Shown here: in pieces, positions 53,501-60,993 of the stretch | Numbering within the stretch: the stretch's first letter is position 1 | How the letters are laid out: the number at the start of each line of letters is the position of its first letter | Source: Cellulomonas sp. 73-145 | GTDB taxonomy: Bacteria; Actinomycetota; Actinomycetes; Actinomycetales; Cellulomonadaceae | Length of the DNA stretch: 64,000 nt | Reading direction: 5' to 3' | Assembly (NCBI GenBank): GCA_001898185.1 | Contig: MKTI01000006.1 | Location: 682,001 to 746,000 of the forward strand | Notes under the pieces: generated by a model | Told to the model about the DNA's origin: nothing | What the model saw: only the letters and a program-made list of their open reading frames with translations | The model's database searches: none | Position numbers and translations under genes: made by a program

Positions 53501-54083
53501 CGTCGACGGTCGCGTCGAACGCCCACGGCGCGTGCGGACCGCTGACCGACGACACCTTGATCGACACGTGGTCCACGTCGGGCCGCTCCAGCAGCCGCGC
53601 GGTGCCCTCGAGCCGCCGGTCCGCCTCGCGCCGGCCGAGCACCGCCTCGCCGAGCAGGTTGAGGTTGAGGGCGACGCCGTCGCGGCGCAGGTGGGCGAGC
53701 GCGGCTCCGAGGTGGGCGTCCGACGCGTCGACGACGAGGTGCCCGACCAGCTCGCGCAGCACCCGTCGGGCCGCCGGGACGACGGCGCCCGGCGCCACCG
53801 GCCCTGCGAGGCCGCCGGCCCGCACGGACCAGCGCAGCGGCGCCGGCAGGAAGCCCGGCACGTCGCGGGCCAGGGTCGCCAGTGCCCGGGCGGCCGCCGC
53901 CGGGTCCTCCGGGCGCACCACGCGGTCGATGAACCCGACGGCGAACCGCAGCCCGGCCGGGTCGCGCAGCAGCCCCGCCAGCAGGGACGCACCGCGGTCG
54001 GGCGGCACGTCGGCAGCCTCGTCTAGCCAGCGGCGCACCAGCGCCTCGACGTCGGGGACCAGGTCGAGCAGCTCGTCGTCCAT
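50508..54083 (-). CDS. putA: Bifunctional proline dehydrogenase / L-glutamate gamma-semialdehyde dehydrogenase
   Basis: 1191 residues. Converts proline to glutamate in two steps. PRODH barrel at about 30-430 ('LNLLGEAVLGRREADRR', 'VSIKVSSVSGPHAPW', 'VTLDMEEYRDLDLTLEVFMRLL', 'VKVRLVKGANLSMEHV'), a linker with a duplicated L-P-F-A-S segment, then the ALDH domain with Glu717 and catalytic Cys751 ('GHAGQKCSAAS'). About 250 residues beyond the ALDH core form a C-terminal domain as in long PutA types. No N-terminal DNA-binding domain is present. ATG 54083 has a CACGAT box seven bases upstream. Confidence 0.95.
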   Translation of the reverse strand: MDDELLDLVPDVEALVRRWLDEAADVPPDRGASLLAGLLRDPAGLRFAVGFIDRVVRPEDPAAAARALATLARDVPGFLPAPLRWSVRAGGLAGPVAPGAVVPAARRVLRELVGHLVVDASDAHLGAALAHLRRDGVALNLNLLGEAVLGRREADRRLEGTARLLERPDVDHVSIKVSSVSGPHAPWAFDATVDEVVAHLLPLYRRAAATGTVVTLDMEEYRDLDLTLEVFMRLLDRPELRDLHAGVVLQAYLPDALAAMQRLQGWAAARRADGGAPVKVRLVKGANLSMEHVDAELHDWPPATWDTKQQTDTAYKRVLDWALTPERTANVHLGVAGHNLFDLAFAWLLAGRRGVQDAVEMEMLLGMATGQAEAVRRSTGRLLLYTPVVHPEHFDVAIAYLVRRLEEAASPENVMSSLFTMADDEVAFTRERDRFLVSLRALADARDEVPAPRRTQDRRRDAAASSDSLPFASSDALPFASAPDTDPSLAANRAWGRELLARVPSSRLGVQTRDEHTVTDPAELDRILAAAVTAGAEWGALPARERATVLRRAADELERRRGDLCEVMAAETGKTLDQADPEVSEAVDFARWYAGLAEELEGTDGAVAHPVRLTAATPPWNFPVSIAAGSVLAPLAAGSAVVLKPAPQAARCGSVLAEALWAAGVPREVLALVHVAEDGLGKALVSDARVDRLLLTGSFETARLFAGFRPGLHLLAETSGKNAIVVTPSADLDLAVRDVVASAFGHAGQKCSAASLVILVGSVGTSRRFHDQLLDAVTSLRVGVPADPATQMGPVIEPAEGKLLDGLTRLAPGESWAVQPRRLDDSGRLWTPGVRAGVRAGSAFHRTEYFGPVLGVMTVETLDEAIDLQNGVDYGLTAGLHSQDVDEVADWLTRVEAGNLYVNRGITGAIVRRQPFGGWKRSAVGPGAKAGGPNTLVPLVDWVSAPARRGAPLGSAATRLLEAARAAGVADAPFAHDEADFRPVGGQTSSSASDDAPVAPSEAATPATAGPLERALASDALAWRDVFSRSDDVTALGAERNVLRYRPVPVLVRLGRRGSVAALVRVVGAGLVAGAEVTVSTSHLLPAPLGAVLHDLGVTVRAEDDTTWLAAVRTLPSGRIRLVDGDADALAHATGPRPDLAVYHQPVTESGRVELLTFLREQSATVTAHRFGTPDTLADRALQRSAQAGTD
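52642..52689 (-). repeat. 24-bp tandem duplication in the putA linker
   Basis: Two adjacent units differing at one base, GAGGCGAACGGCAGGG then C or A, then GTCGGAC. On the coding strand each encodes Ser-Asp-(Ala/Ser)-Leu-Pro-Phe-Ala-Ser. Confidence 0.85.
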
Positions 54084-54090
54084 CGACTCG

Positions 54091-54096
54091 ATCGTG
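54091..54096 (-). promoter_or_regulatory. -10-like hexamer of putA
   Basis: CACGAT on the minus strand, seven bases before ATG 54083. This gives putA a promoter apart from the GH92-GT operon 110 bases upstream. Confidence 0.4.
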
Positions 54097-54193
54097 GCCC
54101 GGTCGGCACCGCTGCGCGCGACGAACCGCCGGACACAGCAGCCGTGGCGCCAGAGGAGCGCCCCCGCGCGTCGGACGAGCCACGCGCGGCGCG

Positions 54194-55519
54194 TCAGACG
54201 AGCGACACCCGCGCCGCCCGCACCTCCGCCACCCGACCGAGGATCGCGTCGAGCACCGGCATCCGGTCGAACTGCCGCGCGTGCGCCAGCGCCTGCTCCG
54301 CCATCGACTCCCGCTCCACGTCGGACATGCCCAGCACCGCCCGGTCCAGGGCCGCCGCCAGTGCCGGCGGGTCCGCCTGCGGCACGATCAGCGCGGTGTC
54401 GCCGACCGCCTCGCCGATCCCGCCGACGTCCGTGGTGATCACCGGCCCGCCGCAGGACAGCATCGACTCGACCAGGGCGATGCCGAACGTCTCGGTGAAC
54501 TCCGGCATCGACTTGCTCGGCAGGGCGAACGCCCGCGCACCGGCCATCAGGTGCGCCTTCTCGTCGTCGTCCACGTCGTGCAGGAACCGGATCCGCTCCG
54601 CCACCGCGGTCGTCGCCGCCAGGGAGTGCAGCGCCTCCGCCTGCGGTCCGTTGCCGGCGACCACCAGCTCCACCGACCCGGCCGAGCGGCTGGCGGCATA
54701 CGCCTCGATCAGGTCGTCCACCCCCTTGGCGTGCGCCAGCCGTGACAGGTAGAGCACGTACCCGCCGCGCGTCAGCCCACGCGCGGCGAGCACCGCGTCG
54801 GTGAGGCCGTCGTCCCGCGCCAGGTATGCGGCGACGTCGATCGCGGGGTAGCTGACGTGGACCCGCTCCTCGCACTGCGCCGCGAACCGGGTGCCGTGCT
54901 TGGCGTCGATGGCGCGCGCCTCGCCGACGATCATGTCGCGGGTGTACCGGGACACGGCGAGGCACACGTCGTGGTCCAGGTAGCTGGCCAGCACCTGCGC
55001 CGCGGCCCCGAACCGGTCCTCCTCGACGCACGCGCGCACGACGTTGGTCACGTCCGACCCGACCGCCTCCGCGACCGTCACCACGTCCACCGGCAGGCCG
55101 GTCGACCGGGCGATCCGCACGGCGTCGGCCACTGCCGTGGCGTGCGGTGACAGGTACAGCGACATCGCCACCGTCGGCACGCCGTCGGTGAACAGCTCGA
55201 CCAGCCGGCCGGTCAGCCCTGCGAGCCACCGACCGTCCGGCACCTTGTAGTCACCCACGGGACCGGGCCGCTCCACGGTGATGCCGTCGCTGTACGGCAG
55301 CACACCGTCGAGCGGCTTGAGCGGCAGGCCGGCGCGCTGCAGCACGTCCAGCGGCCAGGTGACGATGCGCACGTCGTCGAACCCGCGCTGCAGCGCCGCC
55401 TCGGCGAGGTTGCGCGCCTCGCCGGAGTGCCCGCAGATCACCGGGTCGGCGCGCACCACCAGCACCAGCCGTCGCGTCGGCGCGCGACCGGGGGTCGTGC
55501 CGTCCGGAACCGTGCTCAT
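54194..55519 (-). CDS. GT4-type glycosyltransferase
   Basis: 441 residues, GT-B fold, soluble. The N-terminal acceptor domain includes 'GHSGEARNLAEAALQRGF' and 'GDYKVPDGRWLAGLTGRLVELF'. The C-terminal donor domain has 'YVLYLSRLAHAKGVDDLIEAY', 'ELVVAGNGPQAEAL' and the E-x7-E motif in 'PEFTETFGIALVESMLSCGGPVITTDVGGIGE'. A retaining transferase using a nucleotide sugar is expected; donor and acceptor are unknown. Its ATG overlaps the stop of the GH92 mannosidase (ATGA), so it is the second gene of a coupled pair. Confidence 0.9.
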   Translation of the reverse strand: MSTVPDGTTPGRAPTRRLVLVVRADPVICGHSGEARNLAEAALQRGFDDVRIVTWPLDVLQRAGLPLKPLDGVLPYSDGITVERPGPVGDYKVPDGRWLAGLTGRLVELFTDGVPTVAMSLYLSPHATAVADAVRIARSTGLPVDVVTVAEAVGSDVTNVVRACVEEDRFGAAAQVLASYLDHDVCLAVSRYTRDMIVGEARAIDAKHGTRFAAQCEERVHVSYPAIDVAAYLARDDGLTDAVLAARGLTRGGYVLYLSRLAHAKGVDDLIEAYAASRSAGSVELVVAGNGPQAEALHSLAATTAVAERIRFLHDVDDDEKAHLMAGARAFALPSKSMPEFTETFGIALVESMLSCGGPVITTDVGGIGEAVGDTALIVPQADPPALAAALDRAVLGMSDVERESMAEQALAHARQFDRMPVLDAILGRVAEVRAARVSLV

Positions 55520-57789
55520 GCCGCTCCTCCCGGCCGCACCACCGGCGTCGACAGGGTCGGCGGTCCGGAGCTGGTCGTCAGCGGCACCGGCGAGCGGGAC
55601 GACGGCGGTCGGCTCGCCAGGTCGGTGCCCCAGCCGTTGGGCTCAACGCCGAGCCGCACCTGCAGGTGCCCGCCGCGGTGCACCTCGTGCCCGCTGAGCC
55701 ACGACCGGTCCAGCGGCCGACCGTTGAAGACGATGCCCTGCACGTACTGGGCGGGACCGCCGGGCTCCGGTTCCCGGAACCCCTCCGTCTCGATGGTCAG
55801 CGAACGTCCTCCGACCTCCAGCGCCGCTGCCCGCCATGACGGGGCGTTCACCAGGAACCGGTTCTGCCCGGCCACCGGGAACAGCCCCAGGCTGGCCCAC
55901 ACGTACCAGGACGAGAGGCCGCCGGAGTCGTCGTTGCCGGGCAGCCCGCCGCGGCCGGTGCCGAACTGGTTCAGCACCACGTCGTGCACCACCTGGGCGG
56001 TCCGGTCCGGCCGACCCGCCCAGTGGTACGCGTACGGCGCCTCCATGTCCGGCTCGTTGTTCAACCCCTCGAACCGGTCCAGCCGGTAGCCGGCCGCCAT
56101 CTCCGCCAGCTCGGGCTGCAGCCCCGGCTGCACCACGGGCGGTGCGCCGAACCCGAAGAACCGGTCGAGCAGCCGGACGAACGCGTCGTCACCGCCGGCC
56201 AGCGCGATCCGCCCCGCCATGTCGTGCAGCAGCCGGAAGGAGTAGTTCCACTTGCCGCCCTCGTAGTAGGTCGAGTCGTGCAGCAGGCCGGTCGCCGGGT
56301 CGAACGCGTTGGCCCAGCGGTCCGCCAGCGGCGCGAACTGCTCCACTAGCGCCCGGTCGCCGACGTGCGCCGCGACGTAGGCCGTGCACCAGTAGCCGAA
56401 CGCGAGGTCCAGCGTGTGGCTGACCGGCTGGGCCAGCCCGCGCAGCAGGAAGTCCTCGCCGTACGTGCGCCGCAGGTCGTTGTGCATGTGCACCAGCGCC
56501 CAGTCCCAGTCGACGCCGGGCAGTCCCAGCTGGCACACGTCGGCCAGGAAGGTGTGGGCCAGCGCCGACCCCTGCCGGGAGAACTGGTCGGCGCCCCGCG
56601 CCATCCGGTACCCGATCGGCAGGTTGCCCTCCTCCTCGGCGATCTGGATCAGGGCGTTGGCCAGGGCGACGGCCTTGTGCGGACGCAGCGCCGTGATCAG
56701 GGGCAGCTGGGTGCGGTAGATGTCCCACATCGTCGCGATGTCGAACACGAACGGTCCGTCCGTCGGCCAGAACGGCGACTCGTCCATCGCCAGGCACGGC
56801 TTGATCAGCGAGTGGTAGACGGCGGTCGACAGCACCGTCTGCCGCGCGCGCGACGGCGTGTCCACCTGCACGCCGTCCAGGTGCTCGCGCCAGTCGGCGG
56901 CCGTCGCGGCCCGTCGGACGGTGAAGCTGCGCGGCCCCGGCCCGCAGTCGTGCTCGAGGTTCTCCCGCGCCTGCTCGACGCCGCGCAGCGAGAAGCCGAA
57001 CCGCGCCTCGACCACCTGGCCGGGCTCCGCGCGACCGGCCCACATCAGCCCGAACGGCCGCAGCGTCGTCGGCCGGATCCGGTCGAAGTCCAGCCGGGTG
57101 CCGCCCGGCATCAGCCGACGGTCGTACCAGAGCATCTGCCGCCAGGCGCCGGGTGCATCGCACTCCACGTGCACGGCCAGCGGCGCGCCCTCGACGACGA
57201 TCTCGCCCTGCGCCACCCCGGGAGCCAGCGCGGCGAGCCGCGCCCGCAACGGCACCGTGCGGCCGTAGGGGATGATCAGCCCGCCCATCGAGAAGTCGAT
57301 CACCACGCGCGCGTCCCGGTGCGCGGGGAACGTGTACCGGTGCACGGCGCTCTTGGGCCCGACCGTCAGCTCGCAGTGGATGCCCGACCCGAGCGTCGCC
57401 GAGTAGTACCCCGGCTCCGCCTGCTCGTCGACCACGTCCCACAACGACCCGAGGTCGTCCAGCGGCTGCAGCATCGGGGTGACGCGGAAGTAGTTGTAGT
57501 ACTTGCGGATCGCGCCGGTCCCCGACTGCTGGAAGTGCGTGAACCCGCTGGCCACCTGCCGGTCGTACAGCGGTACCGGCAGGCCCTCGGTGCCGAGGTC
57601 GTAGCGGCCGTAGCCGGTGGGGTAGGCGCCGGAGTACGCGCACGCCGACACCATGCCGAGCGGGTAGGTCGCGCCGGGGTGCGTGTTGCCCACCTGCGGC
57701 TTGGGCCACCACCACGTGGCGGCCAGGCCCTGCGGCTGCGGGAGCTGGGTGGCCTCCGTGCCGATGAACGGGTCGACGTGCTCGAACAC
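55516..57789 (-). CDS. GH92 family alpha-mannosidase
   Basis: 757 residues. N-terminal beta-sandwich with 'VDPFIGTEATQ' and 'GNTHPGATYPLGMVSACAYSG', then the (alpha/alpha)6 barrel with 'NNEPDMEAPYAYHWAGRPD' (general-acid Glu579) and 'GLPGNDDSGGLSSWYVWASLGLFPV' (Asp620/Asp621, catalytic-base region). GH92 enzymes are calcium-dependent inverting exo-alpha-mannosidases acting on mannans or N-glycans. No signal peptide is visible, so it should act in the cytosol, which is unusual for the family. GTG 57789 follows an AGAGGGG site. It is translationally coupled to a glycosyltransferase. Confidence 0.92.
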   Translation of the reverse strand: MFEHVDPFIGTEATQLPQPQGLAATWWWPKPQVGNTHPGATYPLGMVSACAYSGAYPTGYGRYDLGTEGLPVPLYDRQVASGFTHFQQSGTGAIRKYYNYFRVTPMLQPLDDLGSLWDVVDEQAEPGYYSATLGSGIHCELTVGPKSAVHRYTFPAHRDARVVIDFSMGGLIIPYGRTVPLRARLAALAPGVAQGEIVVEGAPLAVHVECDAPGAWRQMLWYDRRLMPGGTRLDFDRIRPTTLRPFGLMWAGRAEPGQVVEARFGFSLRGVEQARENLEHDCGPGPRSFTVRRAATAADWREHLDGVQVDTPSRARQTVLSTAVYHSLIKPCLAMDESPFWPTDGPFVFDIATMWDIYRTQLPLITALRPHKAVALANALIQIAEEEGNLPIGYRMARGADQFSRQGSALAHTFLADVCQLGLPGVDWDWALVHMHNDLRRTYGEDFLLRGLAQPVSHTLDLAFGYWCTAYVAAHVGDRALVEQFAPLADRWANAFDPATGLLHDSTYYEGGKWNYSFRLLHDMAGRIALAGGDDAFVRLLDRFFGFGAPPVVQPGLQPELAEMAAGYRLDRFEGLNNEPDMEAPYAYHWAGRPDRTAQVVHDVVLNQFGTGRGGLPGNDDSGGLSSWYVWASLGLFPVAGQNRFLVNAPSWRAAALEVGGRSLTIETEGFREPEPGGPAQYVQGIVFNGRPLDRSWLSGHEVHRGGHLQVRLGVEPNGWGTDLASRPPSSRSPVPLTTSSGPPTLSTPVVRPGGAA

Positions 57790-57990
57790 GTGGTCACCCC
57801 TCTCGTTGGCCGCATCGTGCCTGATCGGCGGAGGTTACGGCAGGGGGGTGACGGGCAGGTTGCGACGACGCGTCCGGACGACGACGGGTCGGGGAGGGGG
57901 CGGGCTCCGGCGGCGGGTCCGGCCGGGGCCGGGCCTCGGCAGGCGGCAGGACGACAGCGACGCGGGCCGCCGGTCCAGGCGCAGGCTCCC

Positions 57991-58449
57991 TCAGGCGCCG
58001 CCCGGGAACCCGATCTGCCGCCACGCCTCGTAGGTCGCCACGGCGGCGGCGTTGGACAGGTTCATCGACCGCCGCCCGGGCAGCATCGGGATCCGCACCC
58101 GGTCGGTCAGGCGCGGGTCCGCCTGGACCTCCGGCGGCAGGCCGGTCGGCTCGGCGCCGAACAGCAGCGCGTCGCCGTCCTGCCAGTCCACGTCCGTGTA
58201 CCAGCGCTGCGCGCCGGTGGTGAAGGCGAACACCCTGCTCAGACCAGCCAGCGCATGGTCCAGGTCAGGGTGCACCACCACCTGCGCGAGGTCGTGGTAG
58301 TCCAGGCCGGCTCGTCGCAACCGCGGCTCGTCCAGCTCGAACCCCAGCGGCTCCACCAGGTGCAGCACCGCTCCGGTGCCGGACACCATGCGGATCGCGT
58401 TGCCGGTGTTCCCGGCGATCCGGGGCTCGTGGAAGACGACGTGCAGCAC
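57991..58449 (-). CDS. trmL: tRNA (cytidine(34)-2'-O)-methyltransferase
   Basis: 152-residue SPOUT methyltransferase, close to E. coli TrmL (157). It begins 'LHVVFHEPRIAGNTGNAIRM' and has 'LHLVEPLGFELDEPRLRRAGLDY', and the knot-forming SAM site 'LLFGAEPTGLP' and 'IPMLPGRRSMNLSNAAAVATYEAWRQIGF'. Methylates the wobble base of leucine tRNAs. I use GTG 58449: the family N-terminus starts exactly there and a CAGCAT box lies six bases upstream. Longer starts (58632) add a basic, unrelated 61-residue stretch. Confidence 0.95.
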   Translation of the reverse strand: MLHVVFHEPRIAGNTGNAIRMVSGTGAVLHLVEPLGFELDEPRLRRAGLDYHDLAQVVVHPDLDHALAGLSRVFAFTTGAQRWYTDVDWQDGDALLFGAEPTGLPPEVQADPRLTDRVRIPMLPGRRSMNLSNAAAVATYEAWRQIGFPGGA

Positions 58450-58455
58450 GGGCCG

Positions 58456-58461
58456 ATGCTG
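58456..58461 (-). promoter_or_regulatory. -10-like hexamer of trmL
   Basis: CAGCAT on the minus strand, six bases before GTG 58449. It confirms the short form of the protein. Confidence 0.5.
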
Positions 58462-58550
58462 CCACGGGGCTGCCTGTCGCGACCGGCGCCGCCGTCCCGG
58501 GCGCGGCACCGGCCGGCCGGCCGCCGGCGGGCGCCGTCGGCACCGGTCGC

Positions 58551-58556
58551 TAGCCT
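58551..58556 (+). promoter_or_regulatory. -10 hexamer of the aldo/keto reductase gene
   Basis: TAGCCT, with ATG 58625 about 62 bases beyond the expected transcript start. The leader carries an AGAGG ribosome site. Confidence 0.4.
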
Positions 58557-58624
58557 GGTCGTGCACCCCTGCCGTCGACGGCCGCTCGTGGCCGTCGGTG
58601 CGCCACCCGAGAGGATCGCCGTCG

Positions 58625-59659
58625 ATGCCCACGCCGTACGCCGCCGCCGAGAACCGGTACGACTCGATGACCTACCGGCGCACCGGCCGCAGCGGGCTGG
58701 ACCTGCCGGCGGTCTCGCTGGGCCTGTGGCACAACTTCGGCGACGCCAGCCCGTACGGCCGCCAGCTCGAGGTGCTGCACACCGCGCTCGACCTCGGCAT
58801 CACCCACCTGGACGCCGCGAACAACTACGGCCCGGGCCCCGGTTCGGCGGAGACCAACCTCGGCCGCGCGCTCGCGGCCGACCTGGCGGCGTACCGCGAC
58901 GAGCTGGTGATCTCGACCAAGGCCGGTTACCCGATGTGGACGGGCCCCTACCAGGACGGCGGCTCGCGCAAGTACCTGCTCTCCTCGCTGGACGCCTCGC
59001 TGCAGCGCCTCGGCCTCGACTACGTCGACATCTTCTACCACCACCGTCCGGACCCCAGCACGCCGCTGGAGGAGACGATGGGCGCGCTGGCCAGCGCCGT
59101 GACCAGCGGAAAGGCGCTCTACGTCGGTGTCTCCAACTACTCGCCGTCGCAGACGCGTGCCGCGCACGCCCTGCTCGCCGACATGGGCGTCCGCCTGCTG
59201 ATCCACCAGCCCAGCTACTCGATGTTCAACCGGCACGTGGAGAACGTGGCGCCGGGAGAGACCGAGTCGCTGCTCGACGTGGTGGGCGACCTCGGCATCG
59301 GCACCATCGTGTTCTCCCCGCTCGCGCAGGGGTTGCTCACCGACCGGTACCTGTCCGGCGAGGTGCCCGCTGACTCCCGCGCCGCGACCGGCCGATTCCT
59401 GTCGGCGTCGAACCTCACCGACACCTACCTGCAGCGCGCCCGGGCCCTGAACGAGTTCGCGCAGGGTCGGGACCAGACGCTGGCGCAGCTCGCGGTGTCG
59501 TGGGTGCTGCGCGACCAGCGGATCACCTCGGCCCTGGTCGGGGCCAGCTCGGCCGAGCAGCTGCGCTCGAACGTCGCCGCGCTGACGGCCCCGCCGCTGA
59601 CGGACGAGGAGATCGCCACGCTGGAGCAGTGGGCGGTCGACGGCACGGGCCGCAGCTGA
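58625..59659 (+). CDS. Aldo/keto reductase (YghZ/GPR type)
   Basis: 344 residues, TIM barrel. Catalytic tetrad regions are 'LDAANNYGPGPGSAETNLGRAL' (Asp and Tyr), 'VISTKAGYPMW' (Lys) and 'DIFYHHRPDPSTP' (His). 'YVGVSNYSPSQ' and a C-terminal 'LVGASSAEQLRSNVAAL' bind NADPH. The shape and 'PGPGSAE' loop match E. coli YghZ, which reduces methylglyoxal and other aldehydes. Monocistronic; it faces the GH13 gene. Confidence 0.94.
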   Translation: MPTPYAAAENRYDSMTYRRTGRSGLDLPAVSLGLWHNFGDASPYGRQLEVLHTALDLGITHLDAANNYGPGPGSAETNLGRALAADLAAYRDELVISTKAGYPMWTGPYQDGGSRKYLLSSLDASLQRLGLDYVDIFYHHRPDPSTPLEETMGALASAVTSGKALYVGVSNYSPSQTRAAHALLADMGVRLLIHQPSYSMFNRHVENVAPGETESLLDVVGDLGIGTIVFSPLAQGLLTDRYLSGEVPADSRAATGRFLSASNLTDTYLQRARALNEFAQGRDQTLAQLAVSWVLRDQRITSALVGASSAEQLRSNVAALTAPPLTDEEIATLEQWAVDGTGRS

Positions 59660-59661
59660 CC

Positions 59662-60993
59662 TCAGCCGGTGTGGACGGCCCAGCCGTTCGGCGGCACGGA
59701 CGCGGCGTCGGCCCACGCAGGGTCGCTGACCGCAAGCCGTGCCCCGGCCGGTGCGGGCACCGGCTCGGTGCCGAGGTTCAGCGCCAGGGTCAGCGCCTCA
59801 CCACCACCGCGAGACGTGACGGTGATCCGCGCCGCCGTGTTCGACAGCTCGGACACGCCGACCGACCCGTCCACCAGCCAGGGGTGCCGCCGGCGAAGCC
59901 CGAACAGCTCCTGGTGGACCCGGTAGACCGGCAGCCCGATCGGCGACAGCTCGTCCGGTGAGGCCGGGAACGCCGGGCGGATCTCGTCGTCCCCGCCGAC
60001 GCGCTCCTCCTTGACGCCGCGGAACCCGTGCTCGTCACCCGCGTACACCGACGGGATGCCGGGCAGCAGGGCCAGCAGCGCGACGGTGTGCGGCAGCAGC
60101 TCCGCCGGGACGGTCGACGCAATGCGCGTGACGTCGTGGTTGCCCACGAAGGTCTGCGGCAGGAATCGTGCGACGAGCTCGTCGTGCCGACCGAGCGTCC
60201 AGGCCAGCTCCCACAGGTTCCGGTCGACCAGCGAGCTCCAGATCGCCTTCCAGAGCTCGTACTGCGTCACCGAGTCGAGCCCGGACTCCGCGACGTACTG
60301 CGCGTAGTCGCCGTGGATCATCTCGCCGAGGAACCACGCCTCCGGGTGTCGGGCGCGCACCCCGGGCAGCACCGCCGCCCAGAACGACGCCGGCACGGCG
60401 TACGCCGCGTCGAGCCGCCACCCGTCGACGCCCCGGTCCAGCCAGTGGGTCATCACGTCCCCGACGTACGCGCGCACGCGCTCGTCGTCGTGGTTCAGCG
60501 CCACCAGCGCCCCGTGCCCCTCGAACGTCGCCGGCCGGTCCCCGTCCCACCGGACCAGCCGTCCGGCCTCGCTCGTCGGCCCACCGGCCACGGCGTCCCG
60601 CACCCACGGGTGCTCGGCCGACACGTGGTTGAACACCCCGTCGAGCAGCACCCGGACCCCGCGCGCGTGCGCCGCCGCGACGAGCTCGTCCAGCTGCTCG
60701 TCCCCGCCGAGCCGGGCGTCCACCCGCAGGTGGTCGAGGGTGTCGTACCCGTGCGTCGTCGAGTGGAACACCGGCCCCAGCAGCAGCCCGTTCGCCCCGA
60801 ACCCCACCAGGTGGTCCAGCCACCCGACCAGGTGCCGCAGCCCTCGTCCGGCCTCGGCCGAGGACCCGTCGGTCGCCGCCCCCGTGAAGCCGAGCGGGTA
60901 CACGTGCCACCAGATGGCGTGCTGCGCCCACGCCGGCCCGGGCACTCGCCCCGCCGCCACGGTCCCGGTGGCGCCCGCCACCTCGCCGTCCAC
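59662..60993 (-). CDS. GH13 family alpha-amylase-type glycosidase
   Basis: 443 residues, cytosolic (no signal peptide). GH13 regions: 'VLLDGVFNHVS' (I), 'DGWRLDAAYAVP' with nucleophile Asp195 (II), 'FLGEMIHGDY' with acid Glu224 (III), and 'QTFVGNHDVTRI' with His286-Asp287 (IV). A short C-terminal beta domain follows. The compact size and small B domain suggest an enzyme on short alpha-glucans or maltodextrins; specificity is uncertain. Its GTG directly follows the recQ stop (TGAGTG), so it is translated from the recQ transcript. Confidence 0.9.
   Translation of the reverse strand: MDGEVAGATGTVAAGRVPGPAWAQHAIWWHVYPLGFTGAATDGSSAEAGRGLRHLVGWLDHLVGFGANGLLLGPVFHSTTHGYDTLDHLRVDARLGGDEQLDELVAAAHARGVRVLLDGVFNHVSAEHPWVRDAVAGGPTSEAGRLVRWDGDRPATFEGHGALVALNHDDERVRAYVGDVMTHWLDRGVDGWRLDAAYAVPASFWAAVLPGVRARHPEAWFLGEMIHGDYAQYVAESGLDSVTQYELWKAIWSSLVDRNLWELAWTLGRHDELVARFLPQTFVGNHDVTRIASTVPAELLPHTVALLALLPGIPSVYAGDEHGFRGVKEERVGGDDEIRPAFPASPDELSPIGLPVYRVHQELFGLRRRHPWLVDGSVGVSELSNTAARITVTSRGGGEALTLALNLGTEPVPAPAGARLAVSDPAWADAASVPPNGWAVHTG

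Noticed and set aside
50577..54026. A 1149-codon plus-strand frame across putA
   Set aside because: Antisense shadow of a full-length PutA with intact catalytic residues.
57790..57990. A basic short frame starting at a GTG near 57847
   Set aside because: Arg-rich, with no terminating structure or conserved look. The -10-like word before it lacks the final T.
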